Part shown: positions 19,501 through 28,782 of the stretch, piece by piece
Layout of the letters: the number at the start of each line of letters is the position of its first letter
Position numbering within the stretch: position 1 is the first letter of the stretch
DNA from: JAENVT01 sp963773085
GTDB lineage: Bacteria; Actinomycetota; Acidimicrobiia; Acidimicrobiales; Ilumatobacteraceae
Direction of reading: 5' to 3'
DNA length: 64,000 nt
Assembly (NCBI GenBank): GCA_963773085.1
Contig: CAVYZS010000011.1
Span: forward strand, 124,001-188,000
The notes under the pieces: model-generated
Told to the model about the DNA's origin: nothing
The model's input: only the letters and a program-made list of their open reading frames with translations
Databases searched by the model: none
Translations under genes and position numbers: made by a program

Positions 19501-20892
19501 GTGCGCAGACTAGCGATCACCATTCTCATCGCGCCCCTTATCGGGCTGGCGGGTCTGTCGCTGTTGTCACCCTCAGCTCATGCGTCGTCGCCGGCAACGA
19601 CGCCGGTCACCACACCGGCGCCGGCGGTCGGTGACGAAACCGATGCGTCGCAGCTTGCGCCGGTCGACGTGTTGCAGGTGTCGGGGATCTTCGACAAGAT
19701 CGTCGTCCGCTCGATCGGCGAGGCCATCGAGCGCAGCGAGTCCAATGGTTCGGCGGCCTTGATCCTGCAGGTCACCAGCCGCGGTGCGGTGGTGTCGACC
19801 GACGAGATGACTGAGCTTCTGCAACGGGTCGCCGATGCCACGGTGCCGATCGGGATCTGGGTCGGCCCCTCACGCTCGTCGCGCGCCTACGGTCTGCAGG
19901 CGCAGTTGCTGGCCGTCGCCGATGTCACGGCAATGGTTGGCGGGAGCCGCATCGGCTACATCAGCACGCCATTGACGGTCAACGGCGCCCCGATCAGCTT
20001 CGGCCCTGCTACTGATCAGTTGGTGAACGGCTCGATGAGCTTCAACGAGGCTCGCGCCGCCGGGTGTTCGAAGCTCGACACCACCGATCAAGGCGTGCCC
20101 ACGGTGCGCAACATGGTGCTGGCGATGGACGACCAGACGATCGATGGTCACCTCGTCAACACCGTGGTCACGCAACTCGACGACAAGGGTGTTGAGCAGA
20201 ACGTTTCCACCGTGCCGGTGTTCAGCGGTCTCGGCCTGCTCGAAGAAGTCATGCACACAGTTGCCAGCCCACCCATGGCGTTCCTGCTGTTCATCATCGG
20301 TCTGGCGTTGCTGATCTTCGAGTTCTTCACTGCCGGGGTCGGCATCGCCGGCGGGGTCGGCGCAGTCTGCGTCGTGTTGGGCTGTTACGGACTCAGCGCA
20401 CTCCCGGCCCGACCGGCTGCCGTGGCGCTGTTGGTGCTCTCGATGCTCGCGTTCGCGATCGATGTGCAGGTCGGGATTCCCAGGTTGTGGACCGCTGTGG
20501 GCATCGTGCTCTTCATCATCGGGGCGTGGTATCTCTACACACCGGTGCCGGGAAACGATCTGAAACTCGGATGGATCACGTTGATCGTCGCCGTCGTCGG
20601 AGTGATGTTGACGTTCATCGTCGGGATGCCCTCGATGGTCCGCACCCGATTTGCCACCCCTACCATCGGCCGCGAGTGGATGATCGGTCACGACGGCACG
20701 GCGGCCTCCTCGATCGACCCGGAAGGTGTGGCCACGGTCAGCGGCGCACGCTGGCGTGCTCGCACCAATCGCGCCACGCCCATCGCCGCCGGCGCAGCGT
20801 TGAAGGTGGTCGCCATCGACGGAGTCACGCTGGAGGTCGAGCCCGAGGAGGGCGCTGCCCGTGACTACCGCGAGCGCCGGGTCAAGCAGTAG
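19501..20892 (+). CDS. NfeD-family membrane protein with ClpP-like N-terminal domain
   Basis: A 463-residue protein: signal peptide, ClpP/crotonase-like domain (about residues 55-200), four to five membrane helices (about 250-380) and a C-terminal NfeD OB-fold (IGHDGTAASSIDPEG onward). NfeD1b proteins are membrane-bound serine proteases that partner with stomatins. Here the region that should hold the catalytic serine reads PSRSSRAYG rather than the usual ASAG form, so protease activity is doubtful. GTG 19501 has GGAGG five bases upstream. No stomatin gene is adjacent. Confidence 0.78.
   Translation: MRRLAITILIAPLIGLAGLSLLSPSAHASSPATTPVTTPAPAVGDETDASQLAPVDVLQVSGIFDKIVVRSIGEAIERSESNGSAALILQVTSRGAVVSTDEMTELLQRVADATVPIGIWVGPSRSSRAYGLQAQLLAVADVTAMVGGSRIGYISTPLTVNGAPISFGPATDQLVNGSMSFNEARAAGCSKLDTTDQGVPTVRNMVLAMDDQTIDGHLVNTVVTQLDDKGVEQNVSTVPVFSGLGLLEEVMHTVASPPMAFLLFIIGLALLIFEFFTAGVGIAGGVGAVCVVLGCYGLSALPARPAAVALLVLSMLAFAIDVQVGIPRLWTAVGIVLFIIGAWYLYTPVPGNDLKLGWITLIVAVVGVMLTFIVGMPSMVRTRFATPTIGREWMIGHDGTAASSIDPEGVATVSGARWRARTNRATPIAAGAALKVVAIDGVTLEVEPEEGAARDYRERRVKQ
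19507..19512 (-). promoter_or_regulatory. -10 element, leaderless promoter of the first ArsA-like gene
   Basis: TAGTCT on the minus strand, 8 nt before GTG 19498. It lies inside the 5' end of the divergent nfeD reading frame. Confidence 0.5.
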
Positions 20893-20904
20893 AGCTCCTG
20901 ACTT

Positions 20905-21828
20905 GTGATCGTCGTCGACCAACGAACGTGGGTGCAGGGCCGCCCCGCGGCGTACAGCATGGCGGGGGAGGGCATGCCCGTGGTCCTGCTGCACGGCTGG
21001 GCGCTGGCACAGCACACCTATCGCCGTGTGATCGAGGAGATTGCCGACCAGGGTTGCATGGTGATCGCACCGTCGATGCCCGGCTTCGGTGGGAGCGGCG
21101 ATCTGTCGGGTGAAGCGTTCTCGATGAGCGGGTACGCCAAATGGATCGCCGACCTTCTCGATGTCTTGGGGATCGAGGAACCGGCGGTGCTGGTCGGTCA
21201 TTCCTTCGGTGGCGGCGTGGCCATCAAACTTGCCTACGACATGCCGTCGCGAGCGCGTTCGCTCGTGTTGGTGAACTCGATCGGTGGTTCGGCGTGGCGC
21301 AGCGGACGCAGCTTGCGCAGCATCTCGGAGAGGCCCCTGTGGGACTGGGGGCTGCACTTCCCGAGTGACGTGTGGCCGGTGCGTCAGGCGACACGCGTGT
21401 TACCTGTGGTGGTCGAAGACCTGCTGCCCAACCTGCTGCGCAATCCGCGAGCGATCGTGCGCGTCGCCAACCTCGCTCGGCGAGTCGATCTGCGAGTCGA
21501 ACTGGAACGGGTCCGCGATCGCGGCCTGCCGATCACCATCCTGTGGGGCACCCGCGACGGCATCATTCCTCGTGAGTCGTTCGAGGCAATGTGCGTCGCG
21601 TCGGGTGTGGAGGGCACGGTTGTCGAAGGATCCCACAGCTGGTTGCTCGCCGACCCCCAGCACTTCGGAGAGGTGATCACCAACGACGTGCGCGTTGCCA
21701 AAGCGGCCCGCGACCTCGAACGCGGGTTGGAACACACCAAGCAACGCGGAATCAGGCGGGTGCCGAGCCTACGTCGGCGCCGGGCAAGCGGGGACCCGCC
21801 ACCCGCAGGTCGCCCCGCCGTCGGGTGA
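20905..21828 (+). CDS. Alpha/beta hydrolase
   Basis: 307 residues. Oxyanion-hole region LLHGWALAQHTY, nucleophile elbow VGHSFGGG (Ser), acid in ILWGTRDGIIP and catalytic His in EGSHSW. It follows nfeD by 12 nt and is probably co-transcribed. A basic C-terminal tail of about 30 residues is low complexity and overlaps the convergent selB end. Substrate unknown. Confidence 0.82.
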   Translation: MIVVDQRTWVQGRPAAYSMAGEGMPVVLLHGWALAQHTYRRVIEEIADQGCMVIAPSMPGFGGSGDLSGEAFSMSGYAKWIADLLDVLGIEEPAVLVGHSFGGGVAIKLAYDMPSRARSLVLVNSIGGSAWRSGRSLRSISERPLWDWGLHFPSDVWPVRQATRVLPVVVEDLLPNLLRNPRAIVRVANLARRVDLRVELERVRDRGLPITILWGTRDGIIPRESFEAMCVASGVEGTVVEGSHSWLLADPQHFGEVITNDVRVAKAARDLERGLEHTKQRGIRRVPSLRRRRASGDPPPAGRPAVG

Positions 21829-23485
21829 TGCCGCGGGCGTCGAGCTCGCCAACCAGCGGCAGTGCGTACTTGCGGGAGATACCCAGGTCGTCGCGCAGTT
21901 GGGCAACCGTGAACCCGTCGGGGTGCGCTTGAAGCAGGCGAGCCGCGGCCGCAGCGACCTTGTCGATCGTCGCCGGATGGAAATACACGCCGTCACGCTC
22001 GATCACCAGCTTGCGCCGCACCAGTTCGCGTAGCTGAATCCTGTCGATACCGGCGGGCTCCGGTGGAGCGACGCCACCGGCCAGAAGTGCAGCGACGAAC
22101 GGATGGTCATCGAGTGGATCGCGGGTGTGGGCCAGCCGCGCCCGTCCCGAATCCACCGTGATGCCGTCGAGGGAGCCGGCGACCATGCGCTGGCGATCGT
22201 CGAGTTCGGCGATGTCTAGTCCCAGGTCTCCCGCTGCTTCGATTCGTGCCCGCACGTCGTCACTCGTCGCCTGCAACCAGGTGGGAGACACCACTGCGTG
22301 GCCGAGTATGGGTTCACGCCGCTCGCCCGTGAGCGCCTCGAGATCATCGGCGGTGACCCAGCCGCGCTCGGCGATCACGCGATCGACCGATCGGTCGGGT
22401 CTGGCCTTCGAGGCGGGCAGGACCGGCGCGACGTCGAGCACCTCACCGCCACCGATGGTCTCGTCGCGGCCGGATTCGCGCAGCACGAATCGATCACCCG
22501 AGATGAGCGGAAGCGGCTTGGCCAGGTGCAGCCGAACCAGCCCGTTCCCACCCGGTGGGATGGCGTCGCTTCCGAGCACACGTAGCTTGACGGGAAACTC
22601 ACCCGAGCCGATGTAGGCGAGGTATGCACCCCGCCGCGAGACCTGGTGATGGACAGCCGCCAGGACGTGAAGGGTGGCATCGAAACGCAGCGTCGGTCGC
22701 CACTGATCGGCAAGGATCACTGCATCGCCGCGTTCCAGCTCGGTGTGGTCGACGCCGACGAGGTTCAGCGCGACCCGGTTGCCTGGTCCGATCGAATCGG
22801 TGCTGTGACCGTGCGATTGCACGGCGCGAACTCGCACGGAGCGCCCGGCGGTGTGCACCTGTTGGTCGGTGCGCAACGGGCCGCCGGTGAGCGTGCCGGT
22901 GACCACCGTTCCGCTGCCCTTTGCGGCGAACACGCGGTCCACCCACAGGCGCGGGCGCCGGCGATCGATCGACGCGGGCGTGTGGTGGACGAGTGCGTCG
23001 AGCGCATCGCGAAGCTCGTCGACCCCCGTGCCTGCGGTCACGCTGACCGGCACGATCGCGGCATCGGCCAGGAACGATCCGGCAAGTCGATCGCGGACGT
23101 CCAGCTCCTGCAGTTGTCGCCACTCGTCGTCGACGAGGTCGACCTTGGTCAGGGCGATGATTCCGTGGCCCAGCCCGACCATTTCGAGGATCCGCAGGTG
23201 CTCCTCGCTCTGCGGCTTCCACCCCTCGGTGGCGGCCACGACGAACATGCATGCATCGACACCTCCGACGCCCGCCAACATGTTGCGCAGGAACCTGACG
23301 TGGCCGGGCACGTCGATGAAACTGATGCCGGCGCCGCTGGGAAGCGTCGTGTGGGCGAAGCCGAGGTCGATGGTCAGCCCGCGACTGCGTTCCTCCTCGA
23401 AGCGATCAGGGTTGGTGCCGGTGAGCGCCTCGACCAGCGACGACTTGCCGTGGTCGACGTGACCTGCGGTCGCAACTACGCGCAT
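21752..23485 (-). CDS. selB: Selenocysteine-specific elongation factor SelB
   Basis: GTPase that delivers Sec-tRNA to UGA codons. 577 residues. EF-Tu-like GTPase motifs: AGHVDHGKSS (G1), DVPGH (G3), ALTKVDLVD (G4); then beta-barrel domains (VDRVFAAKGSGTVVTGT onward) and a C-terminal set of winged helices that bind the SECIS RNA. ATG 23485 overlaps the selA stop by 10 nt, so translation is coupled. The pair plus the tRNA-Sec at 63372 shows a working selenocysteine pathway; selD is not in the window. Confidence 0.95.
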   Translation of the reverse strand: MRVVATAGHVDHGKSSLVEALTGTNPDRFEEERSRGLTIDLGFAHTTLPSGAGISFIDVPGHVRFLRNMLAGVGGVDACMFVVAATEGWKPQSEEHLRILEMVGLGHGIIALTKVDLVDDEWRQLQELDVRDRLAGSFLADAAIVPVSVTAGTGVDELRDALDALVHHTPASIDRRRPRLWVDRVFAAKGSGTVVTGTLTGGPLRTDQQVHTAGRSVRVRAVQSHGHSTDSIGPGNRVALNLVGVDHTELERGDAVILADQWRPTLRFDATLHVLAAVHHQVSRRGAYLAYIGSGEFPVKLRVLGSDAIPPGGNGLVRLHLAKPLPLISGDRFVLRESGRDETIGGGEVLDVAPVLPASKARPDRSVDRVIAERGWVTADDLEALTGERREPILGHAVVSPTWLQATSDDVRARIEAAGDLGLDIAELDDRQRMVAGSLDGITVDSGRARLAHTRDPLDDHPFVAALLAGGVAPPEPAGIDRIQLRELVRRKLVIERDGVYFHPATIDKVAAAAARLLQAHPDGFTVAQLRDDLGISRKYALPLVGELDARGITRRRGDLRVAGPRLPGADVGSAPA

Positions 23486-24762
23486 CGCCGCAGCGCCGCG
23501 GCCACAGCGCCATCGCTGCCGGGTTCGACGGTACGAAGGTCGAGCAAGGTCGACCCGTCGCGAGTGCGGGCGACGACCGGTGGTACGCAGGATCTCAGGA
23601 CGGCGAGCTGGTCGCCGGCAATGCGGATGCCGATGGATGGAATCGTGGTGCCGGGGGCAGAGCCGGCGCCGGGGATCGCCTGGGTCGGTTCGATCTCGCC
23701 AACACCTGCCGCGGCGATGATCTCGCCGGCGCGGGTCTGCAGCTCGTCGGTGGTGGCCGCGACCATCGTCCAGAACGGGATCTCGGTGGTGGCGGTCCTG
23801 TCGAGATAGGCCAATGTCGTGCGCTGCACGGCGGTCAGCACGTGGGCCCCGGGTCGCAACGCCCGTGCCAGCGGATGCTGCGCACACCGGGCAATCAGGT
23901 CCGCTCGACCGGCGATGATGCCTGCCTGCGGACCGCCGAACAGCTTGTCGCCGCTGAACGTGATCAGCGCTGCACCGTCGTCGAGGGACTGGCGAGCGGC
24001 CGGCTCGCCGTGCAGCCAGGCCGGCGGGGGCCCGCCGAGCCACGGGCAGTTGGCGTCGATCAACCCACTGCCGATGTCGGCGATCACGGGAACACCGAGC
24101 GTCGACAGTTCCGCGACCGAGGTCCCTTCGACGAACCCCTCGACGCGAAAGTTGCTCGGGTGAACCTTGAGGACGGCAGCGACATCGGCGTTTCGCCTCC
24201 CGATCGCCCTGCGATAGTCGGCAAGCCGAGTGCGATTCGTGGTGCCGACATCGACCAGATCAGCGCCTGACTGCTCCATCACGTCAGGGATGCGAAAGCC
24301 ACCACCGATCTCGACGCTCTCCCCGCGGCTGACGACGACCTGGCGATCATGGGCGACCGCGGCGAGCACGAGGAGCACGGCTGCGGCGTTGTTGTTGACG
24401 ACCATGGCCGCTTCGGCGCCGGTCAACATTGCCAACAACGTGCCGACCGCCTGCTGCCGAGAGCCGCGTTCACCGGTCTGGAGGTCGAACTCGATGTTGA
24501 TCGCCGTCGGGGGATGCTTGATCTCGAGCGGTGAACGCCCGAGGTTGGTGTGCAGAAGCACCCCGGTCGCGTTGATCACCGGGCCCAGAAGGGAACGGGC
24601 GAACGCATTGGCGCGAGTGAGCGCGGCGGAACGCTCGTAGCTCGCCGGCCCGTCGGCGACGGCCTGGCGGGCAAGCTCGACGCACACCGCGTGCGGCAGG
24701 CCACTTTCGGCCATCACCCGCGCCAGCGCGTCGACGCTCGGCGGTCGGGGAGGCGAAGGCAT
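23476..24762 (-). CDS. selA: L-seryl-tRNA(Sec) selenium transferase SelA
   Basis: PLP enzyme converting seryl-tRNA(Sec) to selenocysteyl-tRNA. 428 residues. N-terminal helical domain, then INATGVLLHTNLGRSPL, GERGSRQQAV, and the PLP lysine in TFSGDKLFGGPQAG. Full normal length with an intact frame. First gene of the selA-selB operon; start ATG behind a leaderless-type -10. Confidence 0.95.
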   Translation of the reverse strand: MPSPPRPPSVDALARVMAESGLPHAVCVELARQAVADGPASYERSAALTRANAFARSLLGPVINATGVLLHTNLGRSPLEIKHPPTAINIEFDLQTGERGSRQQAVGTLLAMLTGAEAAMVVNNNAAAVLLVLAAVAHDRQVVVSRGESVEIGGGFRIPDVMEQSGADLVDVGTTNRTRLADYRRAIGRRNADVAAVLKVHPSNFRVEGFVEGTSVAELSTLGVPVIADIGSGLIDANCPWLGGPPPAWLHGEPAARQSLDDGAALITFSGDKLFGGPQAGIIAGRADLIARCAQHPLARALRPGAHVLTAVQRTTLAYLDRTATTEIPFWTMVAATTDELQTRAGEIIAAAGVGEIEPTQAIPGAGSAPGTTIPSIGIRIAGDQLAVLRSCVPPVVARTRDGSTLLDLRTVEPGSDGAVAAALRRCA

Positions 24763-24769
24763 CCATCGG

Positions 24770-24775
24770 AGCGTA
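24770..24775 (-). promoter_or_regulatory. -10 element, leaderless promoter of selAB
   Basis: TACGCT on the minus strand, 7 nt before ATG 24762. No ribosome site visible. Confidence 0.5.
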
Positions 24776-24793
24776 GCCAGCGAGCACCGGGGT

Positions 24794-25249
24794 GTGGCAG
24801 AGTCGCAGGTTGTGCTCTCCGTGCCGATCGTTCGACTCGACCCCGACCTGCCTCTTCCCTCCTATGCCCACCCCGGCGATGCCGGCCTCGATCTGAGGGC
24901 ACGTGAACACGGTGTCGTGCCGCCCTCCGGTGGACGGCTGTTGATGCCGACGGGTATCTCGATCGCCGTCCCCATCGGCTACGCCGGCTTCGTGCTGCCG
25001 CGCAGCGGCAACGCCTTGAATCACGGCCTGACCTTGGCCAACACGCCGGGGCTGATCGATTCGGCGTACCGCGGCGAGATCAAGGTGGTGTTGCTGAACA
25101 CCGACCCGACGCGACCGTTCGTCGTCAACCGTGGCGACCGCCTCGCCCAACTCGTCATCCAGCGTGTCGAGGAGGTCGGCTGGCACGTGGTCGACTCGCT
25201 CGACGGTGACGATCGTGGAGGGGGTTTCGGCCACTCCGGTCGCGGTTGA
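24794..25249 (+). CDS. dut: Deoxyuridine 5'-triphosphate nucleotidohydrolase (dUTPase)
   Basis: Hydrolyses dUTP to dUMP. 151 residues with the five trimeric dUTPase motifs: GDAGLDL, PRSGNALNHG, NTPGLIDSAYRGEI, RGDRLAQLVI and the C-terminal GGGFGHSGRG arm. Start GTG 24794; GTG 24812 is an alternative closer to the family N-terminus. Divergent from selA with 31 nt between. Confidence 0.95.
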   Translation: MAESQVVLSVPIVRLDPDLPLPSYAHPGDAGLDLRAREHGVVPPSGGRLLMPTGISIAVPIGYAGFVLPRSGNALNHGLTLANTPGLIDSAYRGEIKVVLLNTDPTRPFVVNRGDRLAQLVIQRVEEVGWHVVDSLDGDDRGGGFGHSGRG

Positions 25250-25475
25250 TCCCCGTCGGCGTGATGCCGCCCTTCATCAAACCCTCGTGAATCGTCAGTG
25301 ACGATATGACATCTGATGTGCCGCGGATCTGGGTGCCAAACATCGCCAAAGCCTCTGCTCGGGAAACGACCCTGGCACCCAGAACTGATTCAGACGACAG
25401 CGAGTTTCGTTACGGACGATTCGAGAGAGCGCTGGAGCCGGGCTTGTGTGCCCAAGGGGGTGATCGGGCGGCGGG
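25250..25475. other. Intergenic region with two inverted repeats
   Basis: No coding signal of its own between convergent dut and Nudix genes. It holds a short palindrome around 25292-25304 (TCGTCAGTGACGA) and a pair of 10-bp arms, CTGGGTGCCA at 25329-25338 and TGGCACCCAG at 25373-25382. Either could terminate transcription of the facing genes. Confidence 0.4.
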
Positions 25476-26204
25476 TCAGCGCCAGGCAAAGACCGGTTGT
25501 TCGAGTTCGCTGACCCGTGCCCCGGCCCGACCCTCGAGCGCAACCCAGCGGAATTGCAGGAGCACGGCTCCGGTGGGAGCGTGGACGAGGTCACGCCCGA
25601 TCGGTAGCTGCACCACTGGACGGTCGCTCTCAGGGATCGAGACGTATCGGGGCGAGTCGGCGCGACACAACTCGTGAAGGCCCACCTGCAGCACGCGGGC
25701 GACCTCTCGTGGGTCGGGAGACATCTGCACGTCCCGTCCGCCCCACACCACGATCGGCGTGATGACGAAACCGGATCTGGTCGGGTAATCGTCGAGGGTG
25801 CCGAGTACGTCGGATGGTCGGACCGAGAACTCCAGCTCCTCGTCGATCTCCCGAAGTGCCGCCGCTCGGGCCGTTTCACCGTGGTCGATTCTCCCGCCCG
25901 GCAATGCCCATTGCCCGGCGTGACGATTCATCGTCGGTGCCCGAAGGCACAGCAGGAATGCGGCGCCGCCTGACACACCCTCGATCCGGCCGTCGAAGCC
26001 GTCGATGTCGCCAGGCACGGCCGACATGTCGAGCGCCGCATACGGCGTGTCGCCATCTGGTCCGCCTTCTGGATCGACCGCACTGTCGACGACCACAACG
26101 GCAACCGCGGCGCGGCGTCGGCCATCCGGCGGGATCGTTGTGACGTGATGTCTGGCGAGGTTGGCGGTGAGCAGGTTCCGCAGATCGGCGTCGTACGCGA
26201 TCAT
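25476..26204 (-). CDS. Nudix hydrolase
   Basis: 242 residues. The Nudix box GRIDHGETARAAALREIDEE matches the GX5EX7REUXEE pattern, and AGQWALPGG precedes it, as in CoA/NUDT7-like pyrophosphatases. The last 80 residues fit a CoA-pyrophosphatase-like extension but are not diagnostic. ATG 26204 overlaps the stop of the upstream hydrolase (ATGA), so the two are coupled. Confidence 0.85.
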   Translation of the reverse strand: MIAYDADLRNLLTANLARHHVTTIPPDGRRRAAVAVVVVDSAVDPEGGPDGDTPYAALDMSAVPGDIDGFDGRIEGVSGGAAFLLCLRAPTMNRHAGQWALPGGRIDHGETARAAALREIDEELEFSVRPSDVLGTLDDYPTRSGFVITPIVVWGGRDVQMSPDPREVARVLQVGLHELCRADSPRYVSIPESDRPVVQLPIGRDLVHAPTGAVLLQFRWVALEGRAGARVSELEQPVFAWR

Positions 26205-27023
26205 GCCGCCGGTTGGAGCTTGCTGACGCGCTGCAGGAAATCCTTGAGGATCTTGTTGAAGGTGCTGGCGTGTTCGACCATGAACCCGTGAGCGGCGCCG
26301 GAGATGACTACCAGTTCGGCGCCCGGGATGCGATCGGCGATCTCTTCGCTGTCGCCCCGCGGCGTCAGGATGTCTTGGTTGCCGACGACCACCAGGGTCG
26401 GAACATCGATGCGGTGCAGTTCGTCGGCGAGCTCGTCGGCCGCCGCCAGGATGGCCCGGACCTGGGCGACGAACGAATGGGTCGGGCGTCCCATCGCCAG
26501 CGGCCCGAGCCAGCCGAACGTAGGCAGGAGACGTCGGAACGAGCGAGGGGCCATCACCCAGCGGGCGGCCTCGCTGGTCATCGCTGCCCATGCCACGCTC
26601 CTGCGCCGTCGACATCCAACGCTCGAGCAGTTCGCGTCGCCATGGCTGGTTGCGACAGGCGGTGCAGGCGAGCGTCAGCGACAGCACTCTGGTGGGGTGG
26701 CGCACGGTCATCAGTTGGCTGATCGCCCCGCCCATCGAGGCCCCGACGACGTGCGCCGCGACCACTTCGACCTCGTCGAGAACGGCGACGGCATCGTCGG
26801 CCATCTGCTCGATCGAGTAGACACCGAACGGCTTGTCGCTGCGACCCGCACCCCGGTTGTCGAACGCGATCACCCGGTAGCTGCGCGCCAGCACGAAGCG
26901 CTGCATGTCCCACCCGTGCTTGTCGGCGCCGAGGCCTTGGATCATCAGCACGGCAGGTGCGTCGCGTCGCCCGAATGCCTCGTAGTGGATCCGGGCTCCG
27001 TCAGTGGCGCGTGCGTACGGCAT
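26201..27023 (-). CDS. Alpha/beta hydrolase (one frame break)
   Basis: 273 residues after repair. IQGLGADKHGWD near the oxyanion hole, FDNRGAGRSDKP, elbow VGASMGGA (Ser), acid in VVGNQDILTP and His in GAAHGFM. A +1 break near 26592 is explained by an extra G in ATGGGC. Start ATG 27023 overlaps the stop of the acyltransferase-like gene (TGATG). Part of a tightly packed run: SDR, acyltransferase-like, hydrolase, Nudix. Confidence 0.82.
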
Positions 27024-27684
27024 CAGCCCTCCGCCAGCCAATCGATGGGGGCTACGCCGGTGTGCAACCCGCCAAGACCATCGAGCATCCGTTGGATGTG
27101 TCGCTGCGTGAGATCCGCCAGCTCGAGATCGGCCAGCGGCCCTCGCCGTTTCCGATGCGGTCGAACCTGCGGACCGACTTCGACGCGGGCGGTGCGGCCG
27201 AACGGTGCTGCTCATCGATGCAACCGGGAACACCGGGGTGCCGCTGGTGATGGCAGCTACCGATCTTGTCGTGGTCGACCGGGCCGGCATGACGCGGGTT
27301 GCTGGTGCCCTTGGCCGACACGACCACCAACTCGCCGGCGCGCAACGCCCCGCGAATCTCCTCGGGCTTGTCGAGCAACCCACCGAGCCGCTGCAGCAAT
27401 GGCCCGAGCGGTGCGATGTCGGGCCGCCCACCGAAGCGCACGGGGCGAGCGGTTGCCTGGCTCAGCGCCCACGCTGTGTAGATCGAGCTGAGCGAGAATC
27501 GCCGCGAGTTGGTCACGAGCAATGCCCCACCGCGCTTCGGCAGATGGTGGATACCGCCCACGCTCACATCCCAGCGCAGCGTCGCCGTCGGCGAGAGGAG
27601 CTCGATGAGATGCGCATCGCGGCCCCACTCGTCGACCGAATCTGCCTGATACCAAGCTCGGGGAAGACGGACGACGGGGTTCAT
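27023..27684 (-). CDS. Acyltransferase-like protein, catalytic motif not seen (two frame breaks)
   Basis: About 219 residues after removing two bases. The layout (GGALLVTNSRRFSLSSIY, GELVVVSAKG, ITSGTPVFPVA, then FGRTARVEVG) resembles PlsC-type lysophospholipid acyltransferases, and the pairing with an SDR is seen in other actinomycetes. The histidine and aspartate of the HX4D motif are absent: that place reads NSRRFS. Breaks near 27255 and 27210 are +1. The C-terminus ends DWLAEG. Catalysis doubtful; function inferred weakly. Confidence 0.55.
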
Positions 27685-27686
27685 GG

Positions 27687-28655
27687 TCAAGCCGCCTGAC
27701 TCGCCGGAATGCGCACGATCGCCTCCCACTTGAACAAGCGATCGATCACCTCCTGAGTGGTCACGCGCGGTGTGATGCCGAGGGTCGTGGTCAATCGTGC
27801 ACCGTCGGCCAGACGGCCACGATGGATCAACTCCATCACGTGCTCGGGCAAAGGTGCTCCGAAGAGGTGGCTGAGCTGGCGGGCGACGCGCCACTCCGGC
27901 CCGAACAATGGCAGTGGAAGCCGGCGGCCCTGCGAGATCGCTTGGAGAGTGGTGATGGCGCCGACGGCGACGACGTTGAGCGGACCTTGAGGACGCTGCT
28001 CGGCAGCGGCCACGAAGGCCCGCGCCGCATCGGAGTCGAGGGTCACAGTGAACGGCGAGTCGGCGAGGATGCTGAACGGCACGACGGGTTGCCGCAGCAC
28101 CCGGCCGAGCGGGCTCGGCACGTGGGGGCCGAGCACGGGTGCCAGACGGAGGGCGCTGACGGCCACGCCGACGCGTTCGCCGACGGTGTGCGCCGTTGCT
28201 TCGATGTCGGCGACCATGCGACCGTACTCGCTCGTCGGTCGGGTCGGGGCGTCTTCGTCGGGTCGCGTCAGTGCGCCGCGGCCGCGGCCGTAGATCTCGA
28301 TTCCGCTCCGCACGACGATGCCCTCGAGCGACGGGCACTCCGCCGCGGCGGCGATGATCGATGTTGCCGCCTCGCGGGTGAGCCGCTTGGCCGCGGCCGC
28401 GCCGGCGCGGGCGTCGGGCTCCCATACCGCCACGTGCACCAGCACGTGTGGATCGAAAGGCGTGATGACGTCGACAATCCGCTGGCGATCACTGGGATCG
28501 ATGAGGTGAAACTCGCTGCGACGCAGTCGTCGCCTTGGTGGATCGACGTCAATTCCAAGGATCGAGCCCACCCAGGGCTCGGCTTCGAGCAGTGACGCGA
28601 TCAGAGAACCCAGTTCTCCGCCCATCCCGCTGACGAGCACTCTTTGCCCGCGCAT
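27687..28655 (-). CDS. Extended SDR / NAD-dependent epimerase-like protein
   Basis: 322 residues. Rossmann loop VSGMGGELG, then the acidic IDVDPPRRR. The place of the active-site YxxxK reads YGRMV, so the lysine is missing and the protein may bind NAD(P) without classical catalysis. First gene of the four-gene run; gap to the next gene is 2 nt. ATG 28655 was chosen for its leaderless-type promoter. Confidence 0.75.
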   Translation of the reverse strand: MRGQRVLVSGMGGELGSLIASLLEAEPWVGSILGIDVDPPRRRLRRSEFHLIDPSDRQRIVDVITPFDPHVLVHVAVWEPDARAGAAAAKRLTREAATSIIAAAAECPSLEGIVVRSGIEIYGRGRGALTRPDEDAPTRPTSEYGRMVADIEATAHTVGERVGVAVSALRLAPVLGPHVPSPLGRVLRQPVVPFSILADSPFTVTLDSDAARAFVAAAEQRPQGPLNVVAVGAITTLQAISQGRRLPLPLFGPEWRVARQLSHLFGAPLPEHVMELIHRGRLADGARLTTTLGITPRVTTQEVIDRLFKWEAIVRIPASQAA

Positions 28656-28662
28656 GAGGAGC

Positions 28663-28668
28663 ACGTTA
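28663..28668 (-). promoter_or_regulatory. -10 element, leaderless promoter of the epimerase-led operon
   Basis: TAACGT on the minus strand, 7 nt before ATG 28655. Confidence 0.55.
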
Positions 28669-28782
28669 CCGGGTGATGGGCCCGTGGAGTGGATTCGGAG
28701 GGGGAGGAGTGGTGGCGGCGGCAGGTCGCTCAAGGGGCTTGTCAAGTCGACCGATATCCGTAGCTGACGAAGGGAGAGCCGG

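Noticed and set aside
20148..21357. Minus-strand frames opposite nfeD
   Set aside because: Shadow frames of a clear gene; composition Arg/His-rich without domains.
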